A program made the position numbers and the translations under genes. From Polyangiaceae bacterium (GTDB lineage Bacteria; Myxococcota_A; Polyangia; Polyangiales; Polyangiaceae): a DNA stretch of 64,000 nt. The stretch spans positions 1,550,001 to 1,614,000 of the forward strand of contig JAWKRG010000002.1 of the NCBI GenBank assembly GCA_041389725.1. The letters run 5' to 3'. Position 1 is the first letter of the stretch. Each line of letters opens with the position of its first letter. Below the pieces are notes generated by a model. It was not told the origin of the DNA and ran no database searches. It saw only the letters and a program-made list of their open reading frames with translations. Below are positions 1-9,220 of this stretch, piece by piece.

Positions 1-1
1 T

Positions 2-916
2 GAACGCGAGATCGACTACGGAGACGGGCCGGTCAAAGCGGACGCCTCGGTCCGCATCTTCGACTACGGCACCTTCGCCGTCAGCTATGGGATTCCCGTC
101 GATCCGTCGACGAGCTTCGAACAGCTCGTCCCCCTGGTCGCACGTGCCACCGAGTCGGCTTCGATCAACGCAGCGGCCATTGCGGAGTGCGAGAAGCTGC
201 AGGACAAGATCCGAAGCGTCCTGCGAGGACAGCACGAGGTGGGCGACATCCAGCGCTACGCCGTGCTGTTCGTCGAACAACTGGGCGGCGGGCATTCCGC
301 GAGCACCGTCCTGGAGTGGCCGGGCCTGCCCAAGCTGGCGACCTGCGAGCTCGACGATCGTGCCGTTTCGGCGCAGCAACGCGAGGACGTGCTCCGCTGC
401 GCGGACGCCTACCTGGACGATGACCTGGTGGTCGTCGGCAGCAAGTGCAGCATCGTGGTCGAACCGTCCCGCCGCTTCGATGTCGTGCAAATCATCGAGC
501 TGGTCATGGCGCAGCTGGCTCAGCTTCGCCTGTACGACAGCGAACTGGATCGAGAGCTCGCTGAACTCTACCGTCGGGAAGAACGCTCGGCGCTCAGCAT
601 GGCGCTGCGCAGCCCCTACGGTCGAGTACTGCGCTCCCTCTCCCGCCGTCTGATCGAACTCACGGAGTTCAACGAGCGCATCGACAACACGCCGAAGGTC
701 GTGACCGACGCCTACCTGACTCGGGTGTATCAGAAGGCCGTCGAGCGCTTCGCGATCCCCGTCTTGAAAGCGCGCGTGGCCGACAAGCACAAGCTGCTGC
801 TGGACCTCTACACCATGCTCAAAGACGAGGTGCAGATGCTGCGGGGGCTCATCCTCGAGGTCCTGATCGTCGTTCTCATCGTCAGTGAAGTGGTGCTGGC
901 CCTCACTGGGCATTGA
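2..916 (+). CDS. RMD1/DUF155-like membrane protein, 5' end missing
   Basis: The frame is open from the first bases of the window, so the true start lies upstream; about 304 residues are visible. Near the visible N-terminus is a phrase of the type VRIFDYGTFAVSYG, which resembles the 'FDYG..V.(W)G' opening of the RMD1/YagE (DUF155) family. A helical middle part follows, and a single hydrophobic segment (LILEVLIVVLIVSEVVLAL) sits at the extreme C-terminus, as in that family, where it anchors the protein in a membrane. In-frame GTG codons inside the ORF (for example at 239) would cut off the FDYG region and are unlikely starts. Family assignment is by pattern only and is moderate; biochemical function in bacteria is unknown. 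Confidence 0.6.
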   Translation, partial: EREIDYGDGPVKADASVRIFDYGTFAVSYGIPVDPSTSFEQLVPLVARATESASINAAAIAECEKLQDKIRSVLRGQHEVGDIQRYAVLFVEQLGGGHSASTVLEWPGLPKLATCELDDRAVSAQQREDVLRCADAYLDDDLVVVGSKCSIVVEPSRRFDVVQIIELVMAQLAQLRLYDSELDRELAELYRREERSALSMALRSPYGRVLRSLSRRLIELTEFNERIDNTPKVVTDAYLTRVYQKAVERFAIPVLKARVADKHKLLLDLYTMLKDEVQMLRGLILEVLIVVLIVSEVVLALTGH

Positions 917-990
917 GACTGCAGGGGAGGAAGATCGGTCTGGAACGTAGCAAGCTCGGCCAAACCCAAGTCGGCCAAGGAAACACCGAA

Positions 991-1623
991 ATGCGCTCAC
1001 CCATCATCCCCCCCGTTGCCCTTCTGCCTCTTTTGCTGCTCACCGCGTGCGGAGGAGCGCAGCCCGCGCCCACCGCCGCGCCTGCCGAGCCCACCCCGGC
1101 GACGCTGGCGTCCGCGGACTCTGCGTCCCAGTCAGCGCCGGAGCCGGAGTCGCCCACGGCAACGACGGAGCCCGCGGCGACGAATGAGCCCGCGGCAACA
1201 CCGCCCGCCTCGGCTGAATCCTCGAGTGGTAAGTCCGCCTACACCATCGGCGGCGTGAGCCTGAGCGACGTGGACGTGAAAGGCATCGACGCCGCGCTGC
1301 GCAAGGCCGGGTACGAGCTGGCCGGCCCCGCGGAACCTACCGTGTGCGGAACGCTGGAGATATTCCAGCTCGGGGTGGCCAAGAAGGGAAAGGCCCTGGG
1401 TGTGCTCGCTCTTCATCGCGCAGCGAAAACGCCCACTCACGACTGTGAGCCCACGTCGCCAAAGGAATCCTACGCGGTGTGGAAGCCAGCGGTGGACAAG
1501 CCGAACTCGACCAGCGCAATGCTGTACGACGAAGAGGCGGACGTGCTGCTGGGCGTGAACCTGCTCAAAGGCACCGGGCGCGCCGCGAAGGAGTTGCTTG
1601 GCGCGATCGTTTCCAAGCCTTGA
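991..1623 (+). CDS. Lipoprotein with Ala/Pro/Thr-rich spacer (paralogue of the gene at 54970)
   Basis: The ATG at 991 is chosen because it gives a typical lipoprotein signal (hydrophobic core ending LLLLTAC, Cys at residue 20); the frame is open further upstream but without a signal there. After the Cys comes about 60 residues of Ala/Pro/Thr/Glu-rich spacer, then a compact domain of roughly 120 residues beginning near 'GVSLSDVDVKGIDAALRKAG' and ending 'DVLLGVNLLKGTGRAAKELL'. The same order of elements (an LSDVD or KLDEVDF phrase, an 'AGYELAG' or 'AGWKVAG' phrase, a 'VLLGVN' or 'VLVGVN' phrase, and a C-terminal 'LGAI' or 'LDAILG') is present in the lipoprotein at 54970-55437, so the two look paralogous. 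The domain is not one I recognise. Envelope location is inferred from the lipobox. Confidence 0.75.
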   Translation: MRSPIIPPVALLPLLLLTACGGAQPAPTAAPAEPTPATLASADSASQSAPEPESPTATTEPAATNEPAATPPASAESSSGKSAYTIGGVSLSDVDVKGIDAALRKAGYELAGPAEPTVCGTLEIFQLGVAKKGKALGVLALHRAAKTPTHDCEPTSPKESYAVWKPAVDKPNSTSAMLYDEEADVLLGVNLLKGTGRAAKELLGAIVSKP

Positions 1624-1630
1624 GGCCGTT

Positions 1631-1676
1631 CGCAGAGTTTTCTGCGGTCCTGGTGCCAGCAGGCTTGCCTGGCACC
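1631..1676 (+). terminator. Two adjacent perfect hairpins after a stop codon
   Basis: Hairpin 1 has CGCAGA (1631-1636) pairing with TCTGCG (1641-1646) across a 4-nt loop. Hairpin 2 has GGTGCCAG (1652-1659) pairing with CTGGCACC (1669-1676) across a 9-nt loop. Both lie just after the stop of the lipoprotein gene (1621-1623). There is no T-run, so this is a candidate transcript end or RNA-stabilising structure rather than a classic intrinsic terminator. Confidence 0.45.
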
Positions 1677-1848
1677 GTGCTGCATGCCCTACGGCGGTGC
1701 GAACCCGCGCGGTAGGAGTGTCGCCGAGGGTGATGCGGGACGGAAAATGCGGGACGCGTGAGCAGTGACGCCGCGCGTCTAGACACAAACAAATTCAAAT
1801 CCGAGAGCTGCGCTTGACCCATCCCGGCCGCGCGGGCATTTGAGCGCA

Positions 1849-2994
<1,146 letters not shown>

Positions 2995-3019
2995 ATTCCC
3001 GCTAGAGGGATCCGAGCTC

Positions 3020-3637
3020 CTACTTCAGCAGGGTCTTCTCGCCGTTTGCGAGGCGATGAACCGCCTCGCTGGCACGCCGCGCGCGTGTGGCGCCTTGTTT
3101 CGCCGCGGCGACCCAACCCACGTAGTTCTTGCGATAGGACGGTGCCAAGGTCTCGAAGAAGCGTCGTGCATTGGCGTTCTCGGCAAGGGCGCGCTCCAGT
3201 TCCTCGGGCAGCGCGATGCGTGCGTTGGTTTTCTTGCGCACTGGATGCCCGTCCGTGTTCTTACGCGCGGCGCTGGATGCCTTCACTTTTTGCAGCACTG
3301 ACTTGGAAATCAGGGCCATGCCCGAAGGCTGCATGCGATCGCCAGCTAGCAGGCGCCGCAGGCGCAAGATGTTGGGGTCCGACCATTTTTCGGGATCGAC
3401 CCGCGGCGTGAACTTCCGCGCGTAGCGTCGATCGTCGATGCGACGAACCATGCTGTCGATCCAGCCCCAGCACAGCGCTTCGTCCAGGGCGTCGCCGTAG
3501 GAGACTCCGTCGTCCTTTTCGTCACCCTTGAGGAACACGAGCCAGACAACGTGATCTTCGTCATGGTGTACTCGCAGCCAGCGTCGCCAAGCAGACAGAT
3601 TGCGAGCGAACAACAGCGGGGACGGTTCATTTGCCAC
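3020..3637 (-). CDS. YdeI/OmpD-associated family protein
   Basis: The core 'VWLVFLKG....VSYGDALDEALCWGWIDSMVRRIDD..YARKFTPR' matches the opening of the YdeI/OmpD-associated family, and the C-terminal half ('LPEELERAL....ARRFFETLAPSYRKNYVGWV..AK') matches its second conserved block. This family includes proteins linked to polymyxin tolerance and bacteriocin protection, but most members are uncharacterised. The frame is open back to 3811, but everything before about residue 58 of that longer ORF is Arg/Trp/Pro-rich and unlike the family. The GTG at 3637 gives about 205 residues, the usual length. It is transcribed away from the YwqK-like gene at 3824, with about 190 bases between them. Confidence 0.8.
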   Translation of the reverse strand: MANEPSPLLFARNLSAWRRWLRVHHDEDHVVWLVFLKGDEKDDGVSYGDALDEALCWGWIDSMVRRIDDRRYARKFTPRVDPEKWSDPNILRLRRLLAGDRMQPSGMALISKSVLQKVKASSAARKNTDGHPVRKKTNARIALPEELERALAENANARRFFETLAPSYRKNYVGWVAAAKQGATRARRASEAVHRLANGEKTLLK

Positions 3638-3823
3638 GGCAACAGCAAGCTGCCACGGTGCCAAAGGGCGGCGCAAGCGCCAGGTCCGCGAGCAACGGCT
3701 TCTCCCACTTGGCGGAAGCGCACACCACAGCACGCTGGGGGTTCGGCTCATTTGCCCACGCATTGCTTCGAGTTCCCGCGTCGGGGCCCAGGGTGTAAGA
3801 ATGATGCGCATGGAGGTTCGCGC

Positions 3824-4755
3824 ATGTCCTTGATGCTTCGCCTGACCCCCGGAGTGGCGGCCCTGGCCCTCGCGTGCGGCCCGGCCACCAGCTCACAAAC
3901 CATGAAACCTGCCGAAGAGGCAGAGCCCGGCACCTCTTCGGCCGAACCCGCGGCGGTGGACTGGTGGAAGCAGAGCAATCCCTGTCCTGCTGGTGCATCC
4001 GTCACTGGCGCTGCGCCGCCGCAAGGAACGACCATCGGTTGCGAGAACCTGGTGGTGTGAAGCACGGGCCCTTCACCGAGTTCTTCGAAGACGGCAAGAA
4101 GAAGACCGAGGCGACCTATCGCGCAGGGAAGAAAGCTGGCCGATATCAGGCTTGGCACGAGAACGGGCAGTCAGCGGAGGAGGCGTTCTTCCGCGACGAC
4201 AAACTCCAAGGCCGGCGTCAGACCTGGCACCCCAACGCGCAGAAGAAGAGCGAAGGCGAGTACTCCTCGGGTCGGGAAGTCGGCAAGCACGTCGAGTTCA
4301 ACGAGACTGGCGGCAAGCTGTCCGAAGCCGAGTATCGCGAAGGCAAGCTCCACGGCACGATGCGCGAGTACTTCCCGGACGGCGCCACCAAGAGCGAGAC
4401 CGAATATCGCAGCGGTGTGCGCCACGGAAAGCACGTCGACTACCACAAGAACGGCAAACCTGCGCTCGAAGGCAAGTACGCCGAAGACGTGAAGGTCGGC
4501 GCCTGGACCGCCTACCGCGAGAGCGGCAGCAAGTTGGAGGTGAGCGAGCTGGTTGGCGGCAAGCGCCACGGCAAGGTCACGCGCTGGCACGAAAGCGGAG
4601 TGCGCGAACTCGAGGGACAGTTCGTGGACGGCAAGAAGGACGGCACCTGGACCTACTTCGAGGCGGAAGAGGGGCAGCCCATCCGCGAAGAGGTCTACAA
4701 GAAAGACAAGAAGCTCCGCACGAAGACCTTTCCGCGACCGAAACAGAAGAAGTGA
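3824..4755 (+). pseudogene. YwqK-type MORN-repeat lipoprotein, split by a -1 frameshift
   Basis: The ATG at 3824 (GGAGG upstream) opens a lipoprotein signal (lipobox near 'LALACG') and about 50 residues ending '..GTTIGCENLVV' before a TGA at 4058-4060. The next frame then runs to 4755 and encodes about nine MORN-like repeats of roughly 23 residues ('GK.HG....Y..NG....E..Y..G'), as in the YwqK antitoxin-like family. Reading GTG GTG and stepping back one base gives V-V-V-K-H-G-P-F, which joins the two halves with no lost residues. This is therefore a single-base lesion, a sequencing error, or a -1 recoding site. MORN/YwqK proteins are usually surface or protein-binding repeats; the function here is unknown. 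The downstream half alone has no plausible start or signal. Confidence 0.7.
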
Positions 4756-4809
4756 CAGACGGCGCCTCGCGAGAATGGCATGCCTACCTCGCTGGCGAAG
4801 TGAATCTGG

Positions 4810-5160
4810 CTACTTGATGCCAGCGCACTGGTTGGCTGTGACAGCCAGGTCGTTGCACGCGGGATTGAAGTGGAAATCGTTGTCGATCCCAGGATTGTCG
4901 CAGACGCTCGAGTTCTGCGCCGCACAGTCCAAGAGCGCTTCGTACTCGCTCGTGCAGCCTGCGTAGGTCGTCGTGCGCTCGTTGGTGATGTCAGCTTCAC
5001 ACGCGGCAGCGGTCCGCTGGCACTCCGCAACCGCAGGCTGCGCGCAGATCACGCGGGCCTGAGCCTGCCAGTCAGTCGTTTGACTGGAACCGTCACCACC
5101 ATCGCTGCATGCCGCCGAGACGGCGACGACGGCGACCCACAACCACCGGTCAACACGCAT
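4810..5160 (-). CDS. Small Cys-containing lipoprotein
   Basis: 116 residues: a signal peptide with lipobox 'SAAC' (Cys near residue 18), a short Asp/Gly/Ser stretch, then a domain with about nine cysteines spaced through 'ARVICAQPAVAEC', 'AAACEADIT', 'LLDCAAQ', 'SVCDNP' and 'NPACNDL'. The even number and spacing suggest disulphide bonds in the envelope. It is similar in style (signal, small Cys-rich helical domain) to the lipoprotein at 42279-42713. It is convergent with the MORN gene, whose stop is about 50 bases away. The family is not recognised. Confidence 0.7.
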   Translation of the reverse strand: MRVDRWLWVAVVAVSAACSDGGDGSSQTTDWQAQARVICAQPAVAECQRTAAACEADITNERTTTYAGCTSEYEALLDCAAQNSSVCDNPGIDNDFHFNPACNDLAVTANQCAGIK

Positions 5161-5327
5161 CAGAAACCTCCGCCAAGAGAAGTATCAGGGCATGTTGACC
5201 GTGGCCACTACAACTGGGGCACGGTTGCGGGGAACTCCGCTCAGGACGCGCCGGGTGTGTGCAAACGGACCAGAGTTTACGCGGGTGCGCTCGGCGGATC
5301 TCGACACCATGGCGAGGGGTGAGGTGT

Positions 5328-6296
5328 CTACCTCGGGGCGACCAGTGCGTAGCAGCCGTCGGGGCCAGCGATGCGCAATGCGTCGTGATGCACGGTACGC
5401 GTCGCGCCGGAGGGCATCGGGGCAGTCTTGTACTGGCTCGAGTACATCCCCATCTTCAGGTAGAAGCCGTCTTGGTCGAAGAAGTCTTGGTGGTTTGGGC
5501 CGCTGTGGTCGACGACGAGCTTTCCGTCACGCCAGACCTTGATGAACCCGTTCGTGACCGAAAGCCGGAAGTTGAAGACCCAATCCACCCACTTTGCCAC
5601 GGCACCTCGGGGCGCAAGGTAGAGCTGACCCACGCTGGGCACCTCGTCTTCGATCAAGAAGTCCGCGGGAGCCTTGTGACGCAGAACGAGCGGCTGCGCG
5701 TCGGGCGGCGGGTTCGTAAAGAGCCAGCTTCGGTAGTGCGCTTGAAACTGCATGGCAGTGTCGTTGAAGCCGGTCACTCCTTCGTAGTCTTCGTCGAGCT
5801 TCGTGCTCAGACCCACCCAGTAGCTGGTGTTGGCCTGGAGGTCGAGGCCGTCGCTGTCGATGGACACCTCGGTGCGAAAGTTGATGGGCGACGTCGGCGT
5901 GAGCTGCGACCTCATCGCGAAGTTGCCTTCTCGCGCACCGCCCTGCACCACGTCCGGAGCGTTGCCCGATGGGGACAGGTTGCTCGGGATCGTGCCAGAC
6001 TCGAACCCCTCGTCGAGCAGCAAGGCTGCGCTGCACGTTCCTCCTCCTGCGCCCCCGGTTTGCGAGCCCGCCGCGCCACCCGCACCGCCAACGCCACCGC
6101 CCGCGCTGCCCGCGCTCCCGCCAGTGCCCGCGCCGCCGCCGCTCGCACCAGATCCCCCTGCACCGCCGGTCGCGCCGACGCCGCTTGCACCTCCGTCGGC
6201 GCCCGCTCCGTCGCTATTCTTGTCCTCGCCGCAGGCGAAAGCGAAAACCACCGCGCCACTGCCCAAGAGAACCCGGATACCGAATCGTGCGTTCAT
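5328..6296 (-). CDS. Polysaccharide-lyase-like (concanavalin fold) lipoprotein
   Basis: Start at 6296 because 'MNARFGIRVLLG..FAFAC' is a lipoprotein signal (Cys at residue 22); the longer ORF to 6566 has no signal. A Gly/Ala/Ser spacer of about 60 residues leads to a jelly-roll domain. 'FRTEVSIDSDG', 'YWVGLSTKL', 'QFQAHYRS', 'WVDWVFNFRLS', 'GFIKVWRDGKLVVDHSGPN' and 'GFYLKMGMYSS' match the order of motifs in the heparin-lyase-I/PL20-type family (PF14099 pattern). It could bind or cut acidic polysaccharide at the cell surface; catalytic residues cannot be assigned with certainty. Its start is about 38 bases downstream of the DUF1566 gene's stop on the same strand, so the two may be co-transcribed. 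Confidence 0.75.
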   Translation of the reverse strand: MNARFGIRVLLGSGAVVFAFACGEDKNSDGAGADGGASGVGATGGAGGSGASGGGAGTGGSAGSAGGGVGGAGGAAGSQTGGAGGGTCSAALLLDEGFESGTIPSNLSPSGNAPDVVQGGAREGNFAMRSQLTPTSPINFRTEVSIDSDGLDLQANTSYWVGLSTKLDEDYEGVTGFNDTAMQFQAHYRSWLFTNPPPDAQPLVLRHKAPADFLIEDEVPSVGQLYLAPRGAVAKWVDWVFNFRLSVTNGFIKVWRDGKLVVDHSGPNHQDFFDQDGFYLKMGMYSSQYKTAPMPSGATRTVHHDALRIAGPDGCYALVAPR

Positions 6297-6334
6297 GGCT
6301 AGCCTGGTCTGAAAATACTCCAGGTGCGTCGAGT

Positions 6335-7522
6335 TCAACGCACGCAGCGCACTCGCGGATTGATGTAGGGATTCCCTGATGTCTCGGGCTGACTGAATCC
6401 AGTGTTGAACGCCGCGGCCCAGAACTGGTTGCTCGTGGTCACGACCAGGGTGCTCGACCAGTACCAGGCATTCAGCGCAGTGGTGAACTCTGGTGTTGGG
6501 AGCGCGGGATTGAACTTTTCGGGGTCGATCAGCGTCTGTAGCTCGCGGGCCGTAGGCAGTCGCCAATCGTTGAAGCCACCGTTGATCAACTGGTCACAGT
6601 AGGTCTTGGCCTGGGGTTGAGTGACGTCGGCATCCTTGGGAGCAGCCTCCCAGAGCAAGCCCGTTTCCTTGTCTTTGACTGCCCCCGCGATGCTAGTTGC
6701 GTCGAAGCGTGGGGGGCTGGGCGCGCCTGCCCCGCGCACACAGCGCACGCGAGCACTAGCGGTGTTCTGAAGATAGGACACTTGCCCGACTCCACCGTGG
6801 CTGACAGCCCAGTAGAAGCTACCGTTCTCCGCGGTCTTCGTGTTGGACCAGAAGTACTTGTCCGTGCCGGTCGTGCCCGGAAAGACGGTGGCGACCGTGG
6901 CCGGGGCCTGCGTGGTGAAGTCCGTCAGCGAAATCAGCTCGGCGCGCGTGGGCAAGCGCCAATCCGTGTGGCCGCCAACCCCCAAGTTCTGGCAGTACGT
7001 GTCCGCGGCCGCCCAGTCTCGCGCGGTAGCGTCGACATTGGTCTGCCACATCAGGCAAGTGGCATGGTCGAGCGCCGTGTCCCCGCTTTGCGTGAACTCG
7101 CTGGCTGCGCGAGAGTCCCCCGCCGGCAGCGCCCAGCGGGGATAGCCCACGGTGCCGTCGCCGCCCTGAACTCCATTGGGACACGCACCCGCATCGACGG
7201 TGCCACCGGTACCGCCCGTGGAAGCGTCCGTACTTGCGTCTCCAACGCTGCCGCCGCTGCCTGCGCTACCGCCCGTGCCAGCGCTACCGCCGCTGCCAGC
7301 GCTCGCGTCGCTCGACCCACCCGTGCCGCCACCGACACCTCCGACGCCACCGGTTGCCTGCCCGCCACTTCCGCCCGAGGACGCGTCCTGGCCGGCGTCC
7401 TTCTTGGGGGCGACGGAGCCGCTGCTCTCGGAGGAACAGGCGATCGCGAGTGCAGAGAGGAGAACGCCCTGAACGCAACGAGTGCCCCAGGGACGACATA
7501 GACGACGGAGTGTCCGCAGCAT
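6335..7522 (-). CDS. Lipoprotein with two DUF1566 (Lcl C-terminal-like) domains
   Basis: 395 residues. The signal peptide ends 'LSALAIAC' (Cys near 29). A Gly/Ser/Ala spacer of about 90 residues is followed by two tandem copies of a C-type-lectin-like module. Each copy has 'DWRLPT..EL..L', a 'YFWSNT' or 'YWSSTL' phrase, and ends 'ARVRCVRG' or 'PRVRCVR'. This is the DUF1566 pattern found in Legionella collagen-like protein and many secreted bacterial proteins. The role is probably ligand or surface binding in the outer envelope. It is upstream of and co-directional with the polysaccharide-lyase-like lipoprotein. Confidence 0.85.
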   Translation of the reverse strand: MLRTLRRLCRPWGTRCVQGVLLSALAIACSSESSGSVAPKKDAGQDASSGGSGGQATGGVGGVGGGTGGSSDASAGSGGSAGTGGSAGSGGSVGDASTDASTGGTGGTVDAGACPNGVQGGDGTVGYPRWALPAGDSRAASEFTQSGDTALDHATCLMWQTNVDATARDWAAADTYCQNLGVGGHTDWRLPTRAELISLTDFTTQAPATVATVFPGTTGTDKYFWSNTKTAENGSFYWAVSHGGVGQVSYLQNTASARVRCVRGAGAPSPPRFDATSIAGAVKDKETGLLWEAAPKDADVTQPQAKTYCDQLINGGFNDWRLPTARELQTLIDPEKFNPALPTPEFTTALNAWYWSSTLVVTTSNQFWAAAFNTGFSQPETSGNPYINPRVRCVR

Positions 7523-7575
7523 TGCCGCTCAGCCTACCAAAGCCCGCCGCGCACGTCGAGATGCGTCGGCCCACC

Positions 7576-8565
7576 CTACTCGCACACGGACTGGAAGTCG
7601 AAGCCTGCTCGCTGGTGGAAGTAGAACAGACACTCCGAGCCATTGGCGCACGCGGTCACGTGCACGGCCTTCTCCGGCACGGACCAGTATCCACCGGTCG
7701 TGAGCTGGGTCGGATTCGGCTCCGAGTTGAAAGGATTGGTCAACGCGCCAGAAATCACTACGCCGTAGTAGCTGGCTCCGTGAACGTGAAGCGGAGACGT
7801 GCCTCCAGGAATGAACTTGCCGAAGGTGCCGTGGGCGCTTTGCTGCATGTCGCCCCAGGCCGGAGCGAAACTGACGAAGGGGGCGGACTCCTGAAACGCC
7901 AATTCGGCATTCGGCAGCAACACCGCGTCCGCGGGCGGCGATTCCAGAGTCGTTCCGGCGTTCAGCTGGCCGCTTGCATCTACGATCGGAGCGAAATCGA
8001 ACGCCTCCTCGGAGTGGAAGTAGAACCAACACACTTCCGGTCCGACGCAAGTCGTCGTGTGCTGCGAGCCAGCGGGCACGCGCCAGTAGGATCCCGGCCC
8101 CAGGACGACCGCGCCTTTGTCGTTGCTCGAATCGCCATCCAAGAATACGTCGAGATCGGTTCCGAAGGGATTCGTCATCTGCCCTTGGAGCACGACGCCG
8201 TGGTACTCCGCGCTGTGGGTGTGCAGCGGAGCCGCGAACCCGGGCGGAAACACCCCGAGCGTGCCGTGAGCTCCCGTGCCGCGATCCCCCCAGGCGTCCA
8301 CCATCAGCGGGCCCGGTAGCGAGGCCGCGTCGCTGGGGTCGTAGACCTTGCCGTCGGTTGGATCGAAGGCGTTCTTGAACTCGAAGTCCCCGAACGCCTT
8401 GGTTTCGCCCGCTAGGGTCTTGTCGGTCGCCTCGAAACAATCCGCGGGCGCTGCGGGCGTACTCGATTCATCGCTCTCGCAGCCGACCAGGCCGACCATC
8501 CCCACCACCATCGCGCACGCCGTCCCACTGCCCCACGCGCGCACCACTGCTGACCATGTCTTCAT
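7576..8565 (-). CDS. Lipoprotein with two cupin domains (DUF4437-like)
   Basis: Start at 8565: the ATG follows an AGGAGA ribosome site by about 8 bases and gives a signal ending 'GLVGC'. Two cupin repeats follow. Repeat 1 has 'PLHTHSAEYHGVVLQG' and 'GSYWRVPAGSQHTT.C.....CWFYFHSEEAFDF'. Repeat 2 has 'PLHVHGASYYGVVISG' and 'GGYWSVPEKAVHVT.C.....CLFYFHQRAGFDF'. Repeat 1 keeps three His at the usual metal positions and repeat 2 keeps most of them, so at least one metal site seems intact. The arrangement (two anti-ChrR-like cupins, each introduced by 'WGD.....HGT.G.F..G') is that of DUF4437 proteins. Function is unknown; export as a lipoprotein is unusual for this fold. Confidence 0.8.
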   Translation of the reverse strand: MKTWSAVVRAWGSGTACAMVVGMVGLVGCESDESSTPAAPADCFEATDKTLAGETKAFGDFEFKNAFDPTDGKVYDPSDAASLPGPLMVDAWGDRGTGAHGTLGVFPPGFAAPLHTHSAEYHGVVLQGQMTNPFGTDLDVFLDGDSSNDKGAVVLGPGSYWRVPAGSQHTTTCVGPEVCWFYFHSEEAFDFAPIVDASGQLNAGTTLESPPADAVLLPNAELAFQESAPFVSFAPAWGDMQQSAHGTFGKFIPGGTSPLHVHGASYYGVVISGALTNPFNSEPNPTQLTTGGYWSVPEKAVHVTACANGSECLFYFHQRAGFDFQSVCE

Positions 8566-8818
8566 TGCTCGTTTCTCCTGCGAATTCCTGCCATCGGCGG
8601 CATCGAGGGGATGTGTATCGAAGGGCACCGAGCGAAACCATGACTGAAACATCCTCAACTTTGCGCCATCGGTCAGCGGCATTGCGAGATGGAGGCGTTG
8701 ACCGATCGCGCAGGTCCTTCGACCGAGCAGTCATGGTTCGCGCGCTTCGACCGACACAAGCTTGCGGCTGTTCAGCGCGCGCAGAGGCCCGCGCATCACA
8801 AGAGCAGGGAGAAGAAGA

Positions 8819-9220
8819 ATGTCGAAACTGAATCTCGATGACCGCGGCGTGATCGCTGGTGGATACGACGTCGTTGCCTACTTCAAGTCTACCGCGGCGG
8901 TCGAAGGCCGTAGCGAGTTCGAAGCGACGCACGCCGGCGCCAAGTACCGTTTTGCCAACGCCGACAACAAACGTGCCTTCGAGGCGGCCCCGGAGAAGTA
9001 CGCACCCGCCTTCGGTGGCTTCTGTCCCTTCGGCATCGTGGCCATGGGGCAATGCGCTCCCACCAATCCAAAGACGTTTCGTATCCAAGACGGACGCTTG
9101 CTGCTCTTCTTCAACGACCTGTGGGAGGGCAAGCCCTTTGACACCTCGGCGAAGTGGGATGAAGATCCGAAGCAGATGCTGGTGAAGGCCGACGCCGCGT
9201 GGCCAACGGTGGGAGCTTGA
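8819..9220 (+). CDS. YHS-domain protein
   Basis: The ATG at 8819 has a strong purine-rich ribosome site (AGGGAGAAGAAG). The 133-residue product is one YHS domain: 'GGYDVVAYFKS', 'AKYRFANADNKRAFEAAPEKYAPAFGGFCPFGIVAMG', 'DGRLLLFFND'. The family binds metal or haem-like ligands through His/Cys residues and often sits next to copper or redox genes. No signal peptide is visible, so it is predicted cytoplasmic. The last codons overlap the start region of the AraC-family gene by 22 bases, so the two are probably co-transcribed and translationally coupled. Confidence 0.88.
   Translation: MSKLNLDDRGVIAGGYDVVAYFKSTAAVEGRSEFEATHAGAKYRFANADNKRAFEAAPEKYAPAFGGFCPFGIVAMGQCAPTNPKTFRIQDGRLLLFFNDLWEGKPFDTSAKWDEDPKQMLVKADAAWPTVGA

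Noticed and set aside
5827..6379. Long Pro/Arg-rich ORFs opposite Gly/Ser-linker regions (also near 7176, 48340, 49463 and 50690)
   Set aside because: These are shadows of low-complexity Gly/Ala/Ser codons of real lipoprotein genes in other frames.
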